A stretch of DNA of 34,545 nt from Akkermansia muciniphila (lineage in GTDB: Bacteria; Verrucomicrobiota; Verrucomicrobiia; Verrucomicrobiales; Akkermansiaceae), in the NCBI GenBank assembly GCA_945883695.1, contig CAMCYK010000038.1, positions 1 through 34,545 of the forward strand, in the 5' to 3' direction. This document shows positions 7,967-15,622 of the stretch, in pieces (the first letter of the stretch is position 1; every line of letters starts with the position of its first letter). Under the pieces are notes generated by a model. That model was not told where the DNA came from. It searched no databases and saw nothing but the letters and a program-made list of their open reading frames with translations. Made by a program: the position numbers and the translations under genes.

Positions 7967-8671
7967 ATGACCGAAAGCAGCCTCGATCCGGCCAGCGCCA
8001 CCTATCGCCACGTCATCCCGGCGGGCGACTGGTGGGTCCGCGAAATCAAGAAGGGCCAGACCCTGAGGATCCTCGATCTCGAGGGCAACCAGGCGGCCGA
8101 CACCCTGTTCTACAGCGCCGCCGATCCGACCGAGCGCTACTCGGCCGACGGCACCATCCAAGCCCAGCAGGCGCTCTATCTGACGACCGGCACCCGGCTG
8201 ATCAGCACGGAGGGGAACGTCCTGTTAGAAATCACCGCCGACACCTGCGGCCGCCACGACACGCTCGGCGGCGCCTGTTCGCGGGAAAGCAACACGATGC
8301 GCTACGCCCACGACAAGGAGTGCATGCACGCCTGCCGCGACTCCTTCATCCGCGGCGCGCAGGAGTGGAAGGTCGAACTGACGAAGCGGGACATCGCCTG
8401 CAACATCAACTTCTTCATGAACGTCCCGGTCTCTCCGGACGGCGGGCTGGTGTTTGCCGACGGGATCTCGGCACCGGGAAGATATGTTGAGATGGTGGCC
8501 GCGATGGATGTTGTCTGCATCATTGCGAACTGCCCGCAATTGAACAATCCGTGCAACGGCTGGAACCCGACCCCGGTGGAGGTTCTAATCTGGCGTGTAA
8601 TGGACCGCAGCCGGAGCGAAGCGGAGACGGACTGCGACGCTTGGAATTCTGGATCCGCAGTCAAACTTTAG
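7967..8671 (+). CDS. cgdB: Carboxyguanidine deiminase subunit CgdB (urea carboxylase-associated protein 2)
   Basis: This 234-residue DUF1989-family partner of CgdA has the conserved core [28 protein letters not shown] with C94, H97, D98 and C104 as likely metal or catalytic residues, INFFMNVP, and a late [16 protein letters not shown]. Homologues stop soon after the PTP.EVLIW segment. Here about 24 further residues (from R210/V211 to L234, rich in charged residues) are read from an inverted-repeat element, and the TAG stop lies within the element's hairpin stem. The extension is unlikely to be part of the native fold. ATG 7967 is the only good start near the cgdA stop. The protein works in the cytoplasm between the carboxylase and allophanate hydrolase. 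Confidence 0.85.
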   Translation: MTESSLDPASATYRHVIPAGDWWVREIKKGQTLRILDLEGNQAADTLFYSAADPTERYSADGTIQAQQALYLTTGTRLISTEGNVLLEITADTCGRHDTLGGACSRESNTMRYAHDKECMHACRDSFIRGAQEWKVELTKRDIACNINFFMNVPVSPDGGLVFADGISAPGRYVEMVAAMDVVCIIANCPQLNNPCNGWNPTPVEVLIWRVMDRSRSEAETDCDAWNSGSAVKL

Positions 8672-8733
8672 TCCGCTCGAGATCTTCTGCCGCATAACCT
8701 TACGAGCGGACTAAAGTCCGCGGTCCAGTACAC
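8595..8733. repeat. Inverted-repeat element at the cgdB/carboxylase junction
   Basis: The outer arms GTGTAATGGACCGC (8595-8608) and GCGGTCCAGTACAC (8720-8733) are inverted copies with one mismatch. The inner arms CTTTAGTCCGCTCG (8666-8679) and CGAGCGGACTAAAG (8703-8716) are perfect 14-base inverted copies and also contain the palindrome GCGGACTAAAGTCCGC. The element encodes the C-terminus and stop of cgdB and ends two bases before the carboxylase ATG. Confidence 0.82.
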
Positions 8734-8735
8734 CG

Positions 8736-11700
8736 ATGAACATCCTCATAGCCAACCGTGGCGAGATTGCCGCTCGGGCGATCCGCACGATTCACAAGCT
8801 CGGCCACCGGGCGATCGCGGTCTATTCCGATCCCGACTCCGGCGCGCCGCACGTCGATCTCGCGGACGAAGCCCACCGGCTCGGGGCGGGTCCGGTGGCG
8901 GAGAGCTATCTGCGGAAGGACGCGCTGATTGAAATCGCGCGCCAAAGCGATGCCGCGGCGGTCTTCCCGGGCTACGGCCTGCTGAGCGAGAATACGGAGT
9001 TTGCCCGGATGTGCGAGGACGCCGGGGTCAAGTGGCTGGGGCCGACGCCGGATCAGATCATCGCCTTCGGGCTGAAGCACGAAGCCCGGCGTCTGGCGGG
9101 GGAGGCGGGGGTGCCGCTGGTGCCGGGGACAGATCTGTTAGAGAGCGCGGAAGCGGCGGTCGCGGCGGCGGTGGAGATCGGCTATCCGGTGATGCTCAAG
9201 AGCACGGCGGGCGGCGGCGGGATCGGGATGAAGGTCTGCCGCGACGCGGAGGAACTGGCGAAGGAGTTCGAGAGCGTGGTCCGGCTCAGCGAGCGGAGCT
9301 TCGGCTCCGGCGGCGTGTTCATCGAGCGCTTCATCCAGCGCGGGCGGCACGTTGAGGTTCAGATTTTCGGCGATGGCGCGGGCCGGGTGCTCGCGCTCGG
9401 CGAGCGCGACTGCTCGGTGCAGCGGCGCAACCAGAAGGTCTTCGAGGAAACCCCGGCGCCGGGGCTTTCGGTGGAGATCCGCGGCGCCCTGCACGCGGCG
9501 GCGGTGAAGCTCGGCGAGAGTGTGAGCTATCGCTCGGCGGGCACGGTCGAGTTCATCTACGACGCGGACCGCGGCGACTTCTTCTTCCTCGAAGTGAACA
9601 CGCGCTTGCAGGTTGAACACGGGGTCACCGAGCTGGTGATGGGGATCGATCTGGTCGAGTGGATGATCCGGCTGGCGCTCGATCCCTCCTGGACGATGCC
9701 GCCCATCGCGCCGGAGCCGCGGGGCCACGCGATCCAGGCCCGCGTCTATGCCGAGGATCCGAATCACCAGTTCCGCCCGAGTTGCGGGCTGCTGACCGAG
9801 GCGAGCTTTCCGGACTGGACGCGCTGCGACGGCTGGATCGCCGCGGGCACCGAGGTCAGCCCGTATTACGATCCGCTCTTGGCCAAGCTGATGGTGCACG
9901 GGGCGGACCGCGCGGCGGCGGTGGAGCTGTTAGGCAAGGCGCTCGACGAGAGCCGGATCGCCGGGATCGAGACCAACTTGCGCTACCTGCGGCAAGTCGC
10001 GCGCTGGCCGCTTTTCGCCGCGGGCGGGGTGGCGATGCGCGACATGGCCTCCTTCGACTACCGGCCGAATACCTTCGACGTGCTGGCGGCGGGAACCATG
10101 ACCACGGTGCAGGACTGGCCGGGCCGGGCCGGGCTGTGGGAGGTCGGGGTGCCGCCTTGCGGACCCTTTGATTCACTGTCGTTCCGCCGGGCGAACCGCC
10201 TCGCCGGAAATTCGGAAGGTGCTCCCGGTTTGGAGATAACGATGAGCGGGCCGACGCTGCGCTTCAACACGGCGGCGACGGTGGCGATCGCCGGCGCGGA
10301 GACGCTGGTGCTGAAGAACGGCGAGGCGGTGGCTTGCGGCGTGGCTTGCGAAGTGGCGGCGGGGGATACGCTGAAGATCGGGCGGATCGAGGGCCCGGGC
10401 ATGCGCTGCTATCTGGCGGTGGCCGGCGGGATCGAGTCGCCGGATTATCTGGGGAGTGCTTCGACGTTCACGCTGGGGCGATTCGGCGGACCTTTCGGAC
10501 GAGCCTTGTTGCCGGGCGACGTGCTGGGAATCGCCTCCAATCAACAATCGGCAATCGACAATCATCAATCGTCAATCCGGCTTTCGTCTCACTGGAGAAT
10601 CGGCGTCCTCTACGGCCCGCACGGGGCGCCCGACTTCTTCCTCGACGAAGACATCGAGACCTTCTTCGCGACGGCTTGGGAAGTTCACTACAACTCCGCC
10701 CGCACCGGCGTCCGGCTGATCGGGCCGAAGCCGAAGTGGGCGCGGACCGATGGCGGCGAGGCGGGTCTTCATCCGTCGAACCTGCACGACAACGCCTACG
10801 CGATCGGCGCGGTGGACTTCACCGGCGACATGCCCGTCATCCTCGGCCCGGACGGACCGAGCCTCGGCGGCTTCGTGTGTCCGGTGGTGGTGGTCGACGC
10901 CGAGCTGTGGAAGCTCGGCCAGCTCCGCCCGGGCGACCGGATCACCTTCGTCCCCGTCGACGAAGCCTGGGCCCGCGACCAAAGCCTCGCGGTATTGGCC
11001 TTTCTGAACGGCGAGGTCCAGGATCTTCCCGTTCCTCAATCGACAATCGTCAATCTTCAATCGGCAATTCTCGACGCATTCGGCGAAGGCGATGACGCCG
11101 TCGTCGTCCGTCGCGCCGGCGACCGCTACATCCTGATCGAGTTCGGTCCGCATCACCTCGACCTCAAGCTGCGCTTCAAGGCGCACGTGGTGCACGAGTG
11201 GCTGAAGAAGCAGGAACTGGCGGGGATCATCGACTTGACGCCGGGGATCCGCTCCTTGCAGGTGCACTTCGATCCCGCGGTGATCGGGCGCTGTGATTTG
11301 TGGGAGGCGGTTCGCGAGGGCCTCCTCTCGCTGCCGCCGCTGGAGCAGATCGAGGTGCCGACGCGCATCGTGCACCTGCCGCTGAGCTGGGATGATCCGA
11401 GCACGCGGGAAGCGATCCAGCGCTACATGCAGAGCGTGCGGCCGGACGCGCCGTGGTGCCCGAGCAATCTCGAGTTCATCCGGCGGATCAACGGACTGGA
11501 ATCGATCGACGAGGTCTATCGGATCTTCTTCGACGCCTCCTATCTGGTGATGGGCCTCGGCGACGTCTATCTCGGCGCGCCGGTGGCGACACCGCTGGAC
11601 CCGCGGCACCGGATGGTGACCACGAAGTACAATCCGGCGCGGAACTTGACGCCGGAGAACGCGGTCGGAATCGGTGGGGCCTATCTTTGCATCTACGGGA

Positions 11701-12314
11701 TGGAGGGTCCGGGCGGCTACCAGTTCACCGGGCGGACGATTCCGGTGTGGAACCGCTGGCGGAAGACGGCGGATTTTGAAAGGCCGTGGCTGCTGAGGTT
11801 CTTCGACCAGTTGCGCTTTCATCCGGTGAGCGCGGAGGAGTTGATGCGCTTGCGCGAGGAAGTGCCGCGCGGGCGGCACAAGCTGGAGATCGAGGAGTCG
11901 GTGTTCCGTTTCGCGGACTACGAGGATTATCTCGAGCAGCACGCCGTTGAGATCGAGGCCTTCCGGACCACGCAGCGCGCGGCCTTCGAGGCGGAGCGGC
12001 GGCGCTGGGAAGAGGCGGGGCTGGTGATGGACGCGCCGGCCGCGGAGGTCGTGGAGGAGAGCGAGATCACGATCCCGGACGGTTGCGTGACCTTGGACAG
12101 CCCGGTGACCGGCAGCGTGTGGAAAGTCCAGGTTCAGGCAGGGGATCTGCTTCCGGTGGCGGCGACGGCGATGATCCTGGAAGCGATGAAGATGGAAGTG
12201 GCGGTGGATGCCGACGAGCACTTCGAAGTGGTCGAGGTGCTGGTGGTGGAAGGCGCGAGTGTTAGGGCGGGGCAGGCGCTGGTGGTGGTGAAGAGATTGT
12301 TGATTGTTGATTGA
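8736..12314 (+). CDS. Guanidine (urea) carboxylase, biotin-dependent
   Basis: This 1192-residue multidomain enzyme carboxylates guanidine (or urea) with ATP and bicarbonate. A biotin carboxylase domain covers about 1-445 (NRGEIAARA, ATP-loop STAGGGGIGMK near 156-166, EVNTRLQVEHGVTE). An AHS2/KipA-like part of the carboxyltransferase begins near 447 (TMTTVQDWPGRAG). An AHS1/KipI-like part begins near 785, and GLGDVYLGAP, KYNPARNLTPENAVGIGG and YGMEGPGGYQFTGRT lie in the following conserved region. The biotinyl domain has EAMKME with K1152. Residues about 602-615 and 767-778 are translations of GATTGNN heptamer arrays, and the last residues (RLLIVD) come from a third array. Urea carboxylase cannot be excluded, but cgdAB argue for guanidine. 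Confidence 0.88.
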   Translation: MNILIANRGEIAARAIRTIHKLGHRAIAVYSDPDSGAPHVDLADEAHRLGAGPVAESYLRKDALIEIARQSDAAAVFPGYGLLSENTEFARMCEDAGVKWLGPTPDQIIAFGLKHEARRLAGEAGVPLVPGTDLLESAEAAVAAAVEIGYPVMLKSTAGGGGIGMKVCRDAEELAKEFESVVRLSERSFGSGGVFIERFIQRGRHVEVQIFGDGAGRVLALGERDCSVQRRNQKVFEETPAPGLSVEIRGALHAAAVKLGESVSYRSAGTVEFIYDADRGDFFFLEVNTRLQVEHGVTELVMGIDLVEWMIRLALDPSWTMPPIAPEPRGHAIQARVYAEDPNHQFRPSCGLLTEASFPDWTRCDGWIAAGTEVSPYYDPLLAKLMVHGADRAAAVELLGKALDESRIAGIETNLRYLRQVARWPLFAAGGVAMRDMASFDYRPNTFDVLAAGTMTTVQDWPGRAGLWEVGVPPCGPFDSLSFRRANRLAGNSEGAPGLEITMSGPTLRFNTAATVAIAGAETLVLKNGEAVACGVACEVAAGDTLKIGRIEGPGMRCYLAVAGGIESPDYLGSASTFTLGRFGGPFGRALLPGDVLGIASNQQSAIDNHQSSIRLSSHWRIGVLYGPHGAPDFFLDEDIETFFATAWEVHYNSARTGVRLIGPKPKWARTDGGEAGLHPSNLHDNAYAIGAVDFTGDMPVILGPDGPSLGGFVCPVVVVDAELWKLGQLRPGDRITFVPVDEAWARDQSLAVLAFLNGEVQDLPVPQSTIVNLQSAILDAFGEGDDAVVVRRAGDRYILIEFGPHHLDLKLRFKAHVVHEWLKKQELAGIIDLTPGIRSLQVHFDPAVIGRCDLWEAVREGLLSLPPLEQIEVPTRIVHLPLSWDDPSTREAIQRYMQSVRPDAPWCPSNLEFIRRINGLESIDEVYRIFFDASYLVMGLGDVYLGAPVATPLDPRHRMVTTKYNPARNLTPENAVGIGGAYLCIYGMEGPGGYQFTGRTIPVWNRWRKTADFERPWLLRFFDQLRFHPVSAEELMRLREEVPRGRHKLEIEESVFRFADYEDYLEQHAVEIEAFRTTQRAAFEAERRRWEEAGLVMDAPAAEVVEESEITIPDGCVTLDSPVTGSVWKVQVQAGDLLPVAATAMILEAMKMEVAVDADEHFEVVEVLVVEGASVRAGQALVVVKRLLIVD
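10538..10577. repeat. CAATCNN heptamer array inside the carboxylase (first)
   Basis: CAATC begins at 10538, 10545, 10552, 10559, 10566 and 10573, six units exactly seven bases apart. Six units are 42 bases, or 14 codons, so the frame is kept. It encodes about SNQQSAIDNHQSSI within the AHS2 part. Confidence 0.85.
11037..11069. repeat. CAATCNN heptamer array inside the carboxylase (second)
   Basis: CAATC begins at 11037, 11044, 11051 and 11058, followed by CAATT at 11065, all seven bases apart. It encodes about PQSTIVNLQSAIL between the two carboxyltransferase halves. Confidence 0.82.
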
Positions 12315-12362
12315 TGATTGTTGATTGTTGATTGTTGATTGTTGATTGCGGATTTTTGATTT
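12295..12362. repeat. GATTGNN heptamer array at the carboxylase/allophanate hydrolase junction
   Basis: GATTG begins at 12295 and every seven bases to 12344 (eight units), followed by GATTT at 12351 and 12358. The array encodes the last residues and the stop of the carboxylase and ends just before the allophanate hydrolase ATG at 12370. Confidence 0.88.
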
Positions 12363-12369
12363 GAAAGAG

Positions 12370-14190
12370 ATGAAGATTTCAGAGGTCAGGGCGAGGTATG
12401 CGGCGGGTTTGCGGCCGTGGGAGCTGGTGGCGGAGCTTTATGAGAAGATCCGGGTGTGGAATGATCCGGCGCTGTTCATTCATCTGCCGGAAATTGACGA
12501 CTTGGTGGCGCTGGCGGAAGAGGTGGAGCGGATGTCGGAGGACTTGCCGCTGTGGGGGATTCCCTTCGTGGTGAAGGACAACATCGATGTCGCGGGGTGG
12601 CCGACGACGGCGGCTTGTCCGGCTTTTTCGTATGTGCCGCAGGCGGACGCGGAAGTGGTGCGGCGGCTGCGGGCCGCGGGAGCGATGCCGCTGGGGAAGG
12701 CGAACCTGGACCAGTTCGCGACGGGATTGGTTGGGACGCGGTCGCCGTTTGGAGTGCCGCGGAACGCGGTCGATGCGGAATTCCTGCCGGGGGGGTCGAG
12801 CTCCGGCAGCGCGTCGGCGGTGGCGGCCGGGCTGTGTTGTTTTTCGCTGGGGACGGACACCGCGGGATCGGGCCGGGTGCCGGCGGCGTTCCAAGGACTG
12901 GTCGGCTGGAAGCCGACGAAGGGGCTGTTGAGCACGCGGGGCGTGGTGCCGGCCTGCCGCTCGCTCGACTGCGTGTCGGTCTTCACCCACACGGCGGAAG
13001 ATGCCGTGGCGGTGGCGGCGGTGGTCGCGGGATTTGACGAGGCGGATGCGTTTTCGCGGGAGATCGAGCCGACGGGCCGGGCGGTCGCGAGCTTCCGCTT
13101 CGGGGTGCCGCGGGAGCTGGATTTCGCCGGGGATCCGGACACGCCGGAGTTGTTCGCGGCGGCGGTGGAGCGGCTGAAGGCGATTGGCGGGGTGCCGGTC
13201 GGGATCGATTTGAAACCCTTCGTCGAGGCGGCGAAGCTGCTTTACGAAGGCCCGTGGGTGGCTGAGCGCTGGGCGGCGGTCGGGGGCTTCGTCGAGGAGC
13301 ATCCGGGCGAGGTGTTTCCGGTGACGTGGAAGATTCTCGAAGGCTCCAAGGGCTGGGACGCGGCGGCGACTTTCCGGGCGCAGTACCGCTTGCGGGAACT
13401 GGCGCGGGAGGCGGGGAAGGTGTGGCGGGAGATTGAGGTGATGCTGCTGCCGACGACGCCGCGGATTTACACGGTGGCGGAAGTACTGGACGAGCCGTAC
13501 CAGACGAACGCGACGTTGGGGCGTTACACGAATTTCATGAACCTGCTGGATCTGGCGGCGGTGGCGATACCGGCGGGAGAGGCGCGGGGCGGACGGGCAA
13601 GGTGGGGCGTGACCCTGGCGGCGCCGGCGGGGTGGGACGGGGTTTTGTTGGAACTGGCGGGGAGTTTTGGCGATGTAGCGGCGGTCTGCGACCGCCGCAC
13701 TTTGGCGGCATCGGCCGCACCTTGGGATGGGCGAATCGGGGATCGCACGATCAGGCCCGCGCCGCCAGCCAGCGACGGTCACCGACCGCCGCCACAGGAG
13801 GGGATACCGGTCGTTGTTTGTGGGGCGCATTTGGAGGGGCTGCCGCTGCACTGGCAGCTGGCGGATCGCGGGGCGGTCTTGCAATCGCGGACGAGGACGG
13901 CGGCGGTCTACCGGATGTTCGCGATTCCGGCGACGGGGAGCCTTCCACCGCGGCCGGCGCTGATCCGTGACGAGGCTGGCGGGGCGGCGATCGAGGTGGA
14001 GGTGTGGGAGCTTTCGCCGGCGGCCTTCGGCGATTTCGTGTCGAAGATCCCGGGCCCGCTGGGGATCGGCAAGGTGCTGCTGGAGAGCGGCGAGGAGTTG
14101 CCGGGCTTCATCGCGGAGCCGCGGGCGGCGGACGGCGCGGAGGAGATCACGGCCTTCGGGGGCTGGAAGGCGTGGCTGGCGCGTGATTGA
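12370..14190 (+). CDS. atzF: Allophanate hydrolase (amidase-signature family)
   Basis: This 606-residue enzyme hydrolyses allophanate to ammonia and CO2, the last step of the pathway. The amidase Ser-cisSer-Lys triad is K69 (in VVKDNID), S143 (in GGSSSGS) and S167 (in DTAGSGR), with normal spacing. The C-terminal allophanate hydrolase domain runs from about 478 (PVVVCGAHLEGLPL) through GIGKVLLESGE and FGGWKAWL. Residues about 435-476, in the linker between amidase and C-terminal domains, are encoded by a 123-base palindromic element, exactly 41 codons. ATG 12370, preceded by GAAAGAG, is preferred to a TTG at 12346 because that part lies in the heptamer array. The enzyme is probably still functional since both domains are intact. 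Confidence 0.88.
   Translation: MKISEVRARYAAGLRPWELVAELYEKIRVWNDPALFIHLPEIDDLVALAEEVERMSEDLPLWGIPFVVKDNIDVAGWPTTAACPAFSYVPQADAEVVRRLRAAGAMPLGKANLDQFATGLVGTRSPFGVPRNAVDAEFLPGGSSSGSASAVAAGLCCFSLGTDTAGSGRVPAAFQGLVGWKPTKGLLSTRGVVPACRSLDCVSVFTHTAEDAVAVAAVVAGFDEADAFSREIEPTGRAVASFRFGVPRELDFAGDPDTPELFAAAVERLKAIGGVPVGIDLKPFVEAAKLLYEGPWVAERWAAVGGFVEEHPGEVFPVTWKILEGSKGWDAAATFRAQYRLRELAREAGKVWREIEVMLLPTTPRIYTVAEVLDEPYQTNATLGRYTNFMNLLDLAAVAIPAGEARGGRARWGVTLAAPAGWDGVLLELAGSFGDVAAVCDRRTLAASAAPWDGRIGDRTIRPAPPASDGHRPPPQEGIPVVVCGAHLEGLPLHWQLADRGAVLQSRTRTAAVYRMFAIPATGSLPPRPALIRDEAGGAAIEVEVWELSPAAFGDFVSKIPGPLGIGKVLLESGEELPGFIAEPRAADGAEEITAFGGWKAWLARD
13674..13796. repeat. In-frame palindromic element in the allophanate hydrolase linker
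   Basis: The left end TGTAGCGGCGGTCTGCGACC and the right end ACCGACCGCCGCCACA are inverted relatives sharing TGTxGCGGCGGTC. The left end is itself a hairpin, GCGGCGGTC-TGC-GACCGCCGC. The element is 123 bases long, so it adds 41 codons without a stop. Confidence 0.78.
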
Positions 14191-14273
14191 TGGGGGGGGG
14201 CGCGCGAATGGAGTGTCTTTGTCTCCCGGATTGGCTTTGCAAGGAGGGCTTCCGTATTCTAGTTCCACGCGAA

Positions 14274-14672
14274 ATGTTTTCCCAGGAACCGATGGAATGG
14301 CCGGAACAAGTTGAGATCCTCGTCGAGCGTCTTGAGCGCGAATCGTCCGAGCGCGCTCTCAGCCGCGAAGAACGTGCCCTGATGGACGTTTATGAGACCG
14401 TCCCGCTTCTTGAAAGCGAGGAGGGCTTGCATGGGTTTTGGCACAGCGGGGTGGATCACCAGCGTGTGATCAGCTCCTTCGATCTCATCGGGGCCGCCAC
14501 CCTTGTCGACCCGCTCAACGCCAGCCGTTGGTGTGCAGGCCGCAGCGAAGACCGCGACGACTACAGCGAAACCGAAGCGGATTACCTCGCCGGGATTGAA
14601 GAAGAACTCCCTGCCGGCATGGAGGAACTTGTCGAGCTGGTGCTTGAGTTTGTTGAGGAAGAGTTGGGGTAG
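14274..14672 (+). CDS. Small acidic protein, possibly DUF4375/DMP19-like
   Basis: This 132-residue acidic protein has a middle segment that recalls DUF4375 (DMP19-like) proteins: LMDVYETVPLL, EEGLHGFWHSGV and FDLIGAATLVDPLNAS. In that family a short helical domain contains a GF.qyf.n..gd motif. The resemblance is weak and comes from memory of the family only. ATG 14274 is chosen because the upstream in-frame part is not protein-like; an AAGGAGGG at about 14240 is too far away to be its ribosome-binding site. The gene lies 83 bases after the catabolic cluster and probably does not belong to it. Its function is unknown. Confidence 0.5.
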   Translation: MFSQEPMEWPEQVEILVERLERESSERALSREERALMDVYETVPLLESEEGLHGFWHSGVDHQRVISSFDLIGAATLVDPLNASRWCAGRSEDRDDYSETEADYLAGIEEELPAGMEELVELVLEFVEEELG

Positions 14673-14687
14673 GACGGCGGGTTTTTT

Positions 14688-14748
14688 TTGACCGGATTGA
14701 CCGGATTGACGGCGCTGACAATGAGGTCAGTGACGTCAACAAAGTCAC
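14688..14748. repeat. TTGACNNNN nonamer foldback, left of the four-helix-bundle gene
   Basis: TTGAC begins at 14688, 14697 and 14706, with CTGAC at 14715. The inverted word GTCAN begins at 14726, 14735 and 14744. Both halves have period 9. The array supplies the stop codon of the four-helix-bundle gene (minus strand, 14745-14747). Confidence 0.85.
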
Positions 14749-15509
14749 AGAGTCCCCCCCTGAACCGGCCTGGTTCCCTTGCACGCGGGAAACTCCGCGC
14801 AGCCCCAGAACTCGCCTTTGGCGGATTTGCGCTGGCGCATTGCCTTGCCGCACTGCGGGCAATCCGGCGAGGGCGGGAGGTTTTTCTCGCGTGCTTCGAG
14901 GCGCTTGGTCATCAGGCGTTCGCTGAAACCGCCCGTTTCTTCGAAGGCCTTGCCCTGGGCTTCGATCTGGCTTTTGAGCATGTTCAGCGCTCGGCCGATG
15001 ATGATGAGCATGGCGTTGGCGACGACGACGGCGTCGTCGGCATCGAGCCAGCGGGCGTATTTCTTGCGCTGCTCCAGCGCGTGTTTCGCAGACTCGTGGA
15101 CGAGGTCATCGGTGAAAGGAGGGACGTCCAGCGAGATGGCATTCACGGCCTTGGCCTCGTTGGCATGCACCGACCACGGGAGCTGCTCGCGGTCGATGAT
15201 GAGGATCTCGTAGTCGCCGCGCAGTTCGCTGAGGCTGGCGCGTGCTACGTCGGTGAGTTTCATCTCGGTGTCCTTGGACGTGGCGGAGCGTTCCGAGCCT
15301 TCGATGATGTTCTGCCGCCCGCTGCGGGCGGCCTGGGTCATCTGGTCGTACTGGCGGCCTTTCGGGTCGTAGAATTTTTCGCCCGCCTGGCGGTGATCGA
15401 AGGTGAGGAAGCGGCGGCAGAAGCGCAGGGTCTCGAACTGGACGATCGTGGCGAGGGTGAAGGAGTGCAGTCTGCGGAAGCCGCCGTGCTTGTCGAAGAG
15501 GTCGGGCAT
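14745..15509 (-). CDS. Four-helix-bundle suffix-domain protein with topoisomerase-type zinc finger
   Basis: This 254-residue protein starts MPDLFDKHGGFRRLHSF. It contains a four-helix-bundle region related to the 23S rRNA intervening-sequence/Avd-type proteins (QMTQAARSGRQNIIEGS, LTDVARASLSELRGDYE, long helices near AMLIIIGRALNML). It ends with a C4 zinc finger of topoisomerase type (CPQCGKAM, then FWGCAEFPACKG). The combination matches the four helix bundle suffix domain family, whose function is not established. ATG 15509 is the start because the upstream frame is repeat. The gene is bracketed by TTGACNNNN foldbacks at 14688-14748 and 15533-15608, 23 bases beyond its start and overlapping its stop, as if gene and repeats form one unit. 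Confidence 0.85.
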   Translation of the reverse strand: MPDLFDKHGGFRRLHSFTLATIVQFETLRFCRRFLTFDHRQAGEKFYDPKGRQYDQMTQAARSGRQNIIEGSERSATSKDTEMKLTDVARASLSELRGDYEILIIDREQLPWSVHANEAKAVNAISLDVPPFTDDLVHESAKHALEQRKKYARWLDADDAVVVANAMLIIIGRALNMLKSQIEAQGKAFEETGGFSERLMTKRLEAREKNLPPSPDCPQCGKAMRQRKSAKGEFWGCAEFPACKGTRPVQGGTL

Positions 15510-15532
15510 GGGGGGAGGGTTGGCGGGAGAAT

Positions 15533-15608
15533 GTGACCTTGTTGACGGTATTGACCCAGTTGACCGTGCTGTCATCGTCAATTTGGTCAAACCCGTCAAT
15601 TCTGTCAC
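15533..15608. repeat. TTGACNNNN nonamer foldback, right of the four-helix-bundle gene
   Basis: GTGAC at 15533 and TTGAC at 15542, 15551 and 15560 are followed by GTCAA-like words at 15577, 15586, 15595 and 15604. All spacings are nine bases. This mirrors the array at 14688-14748. Confidence 0.85.
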
Positions 15609-15622
15609 CTCACGTCGCAGCG

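Noticed and set aside
1..8735. Guanidine riboswitch controlling the cluster
   Set aside because: No leader with the conserved guanidine-I, -II or -III elements was recognised; the cluster's first promoter lies outside the window, so absence is not proven.
12295..12362. Heptamer array as a CRISPR array
   Set aside because: The units are 7 bases with 2-base variable parts; there are no spacers of 30-40 bases and no cas genes.
13674..13796. A native linker domain in allophanate hydrolase
   Set aside because: Its ends are inverted copies of a palindrome and the sequence is low-complexity Pro/Arg-rich, so an inserted element is more likely.
12379..14268. Minus-strand open frame of about 629 codons opposite allophanate hydrolase
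   Set aside because: Arginine/proline-rich shadow with no domain; the plus frame has the complete amidase triad.
3844..15509. Diversity-generating retroelement (FGE/lectin-fold target plus Avd-like four-helix protein)
   Set aside because: No reverse transcriptase, template repeat or variable repeat is seen, and the two genes are 10 kb apart.
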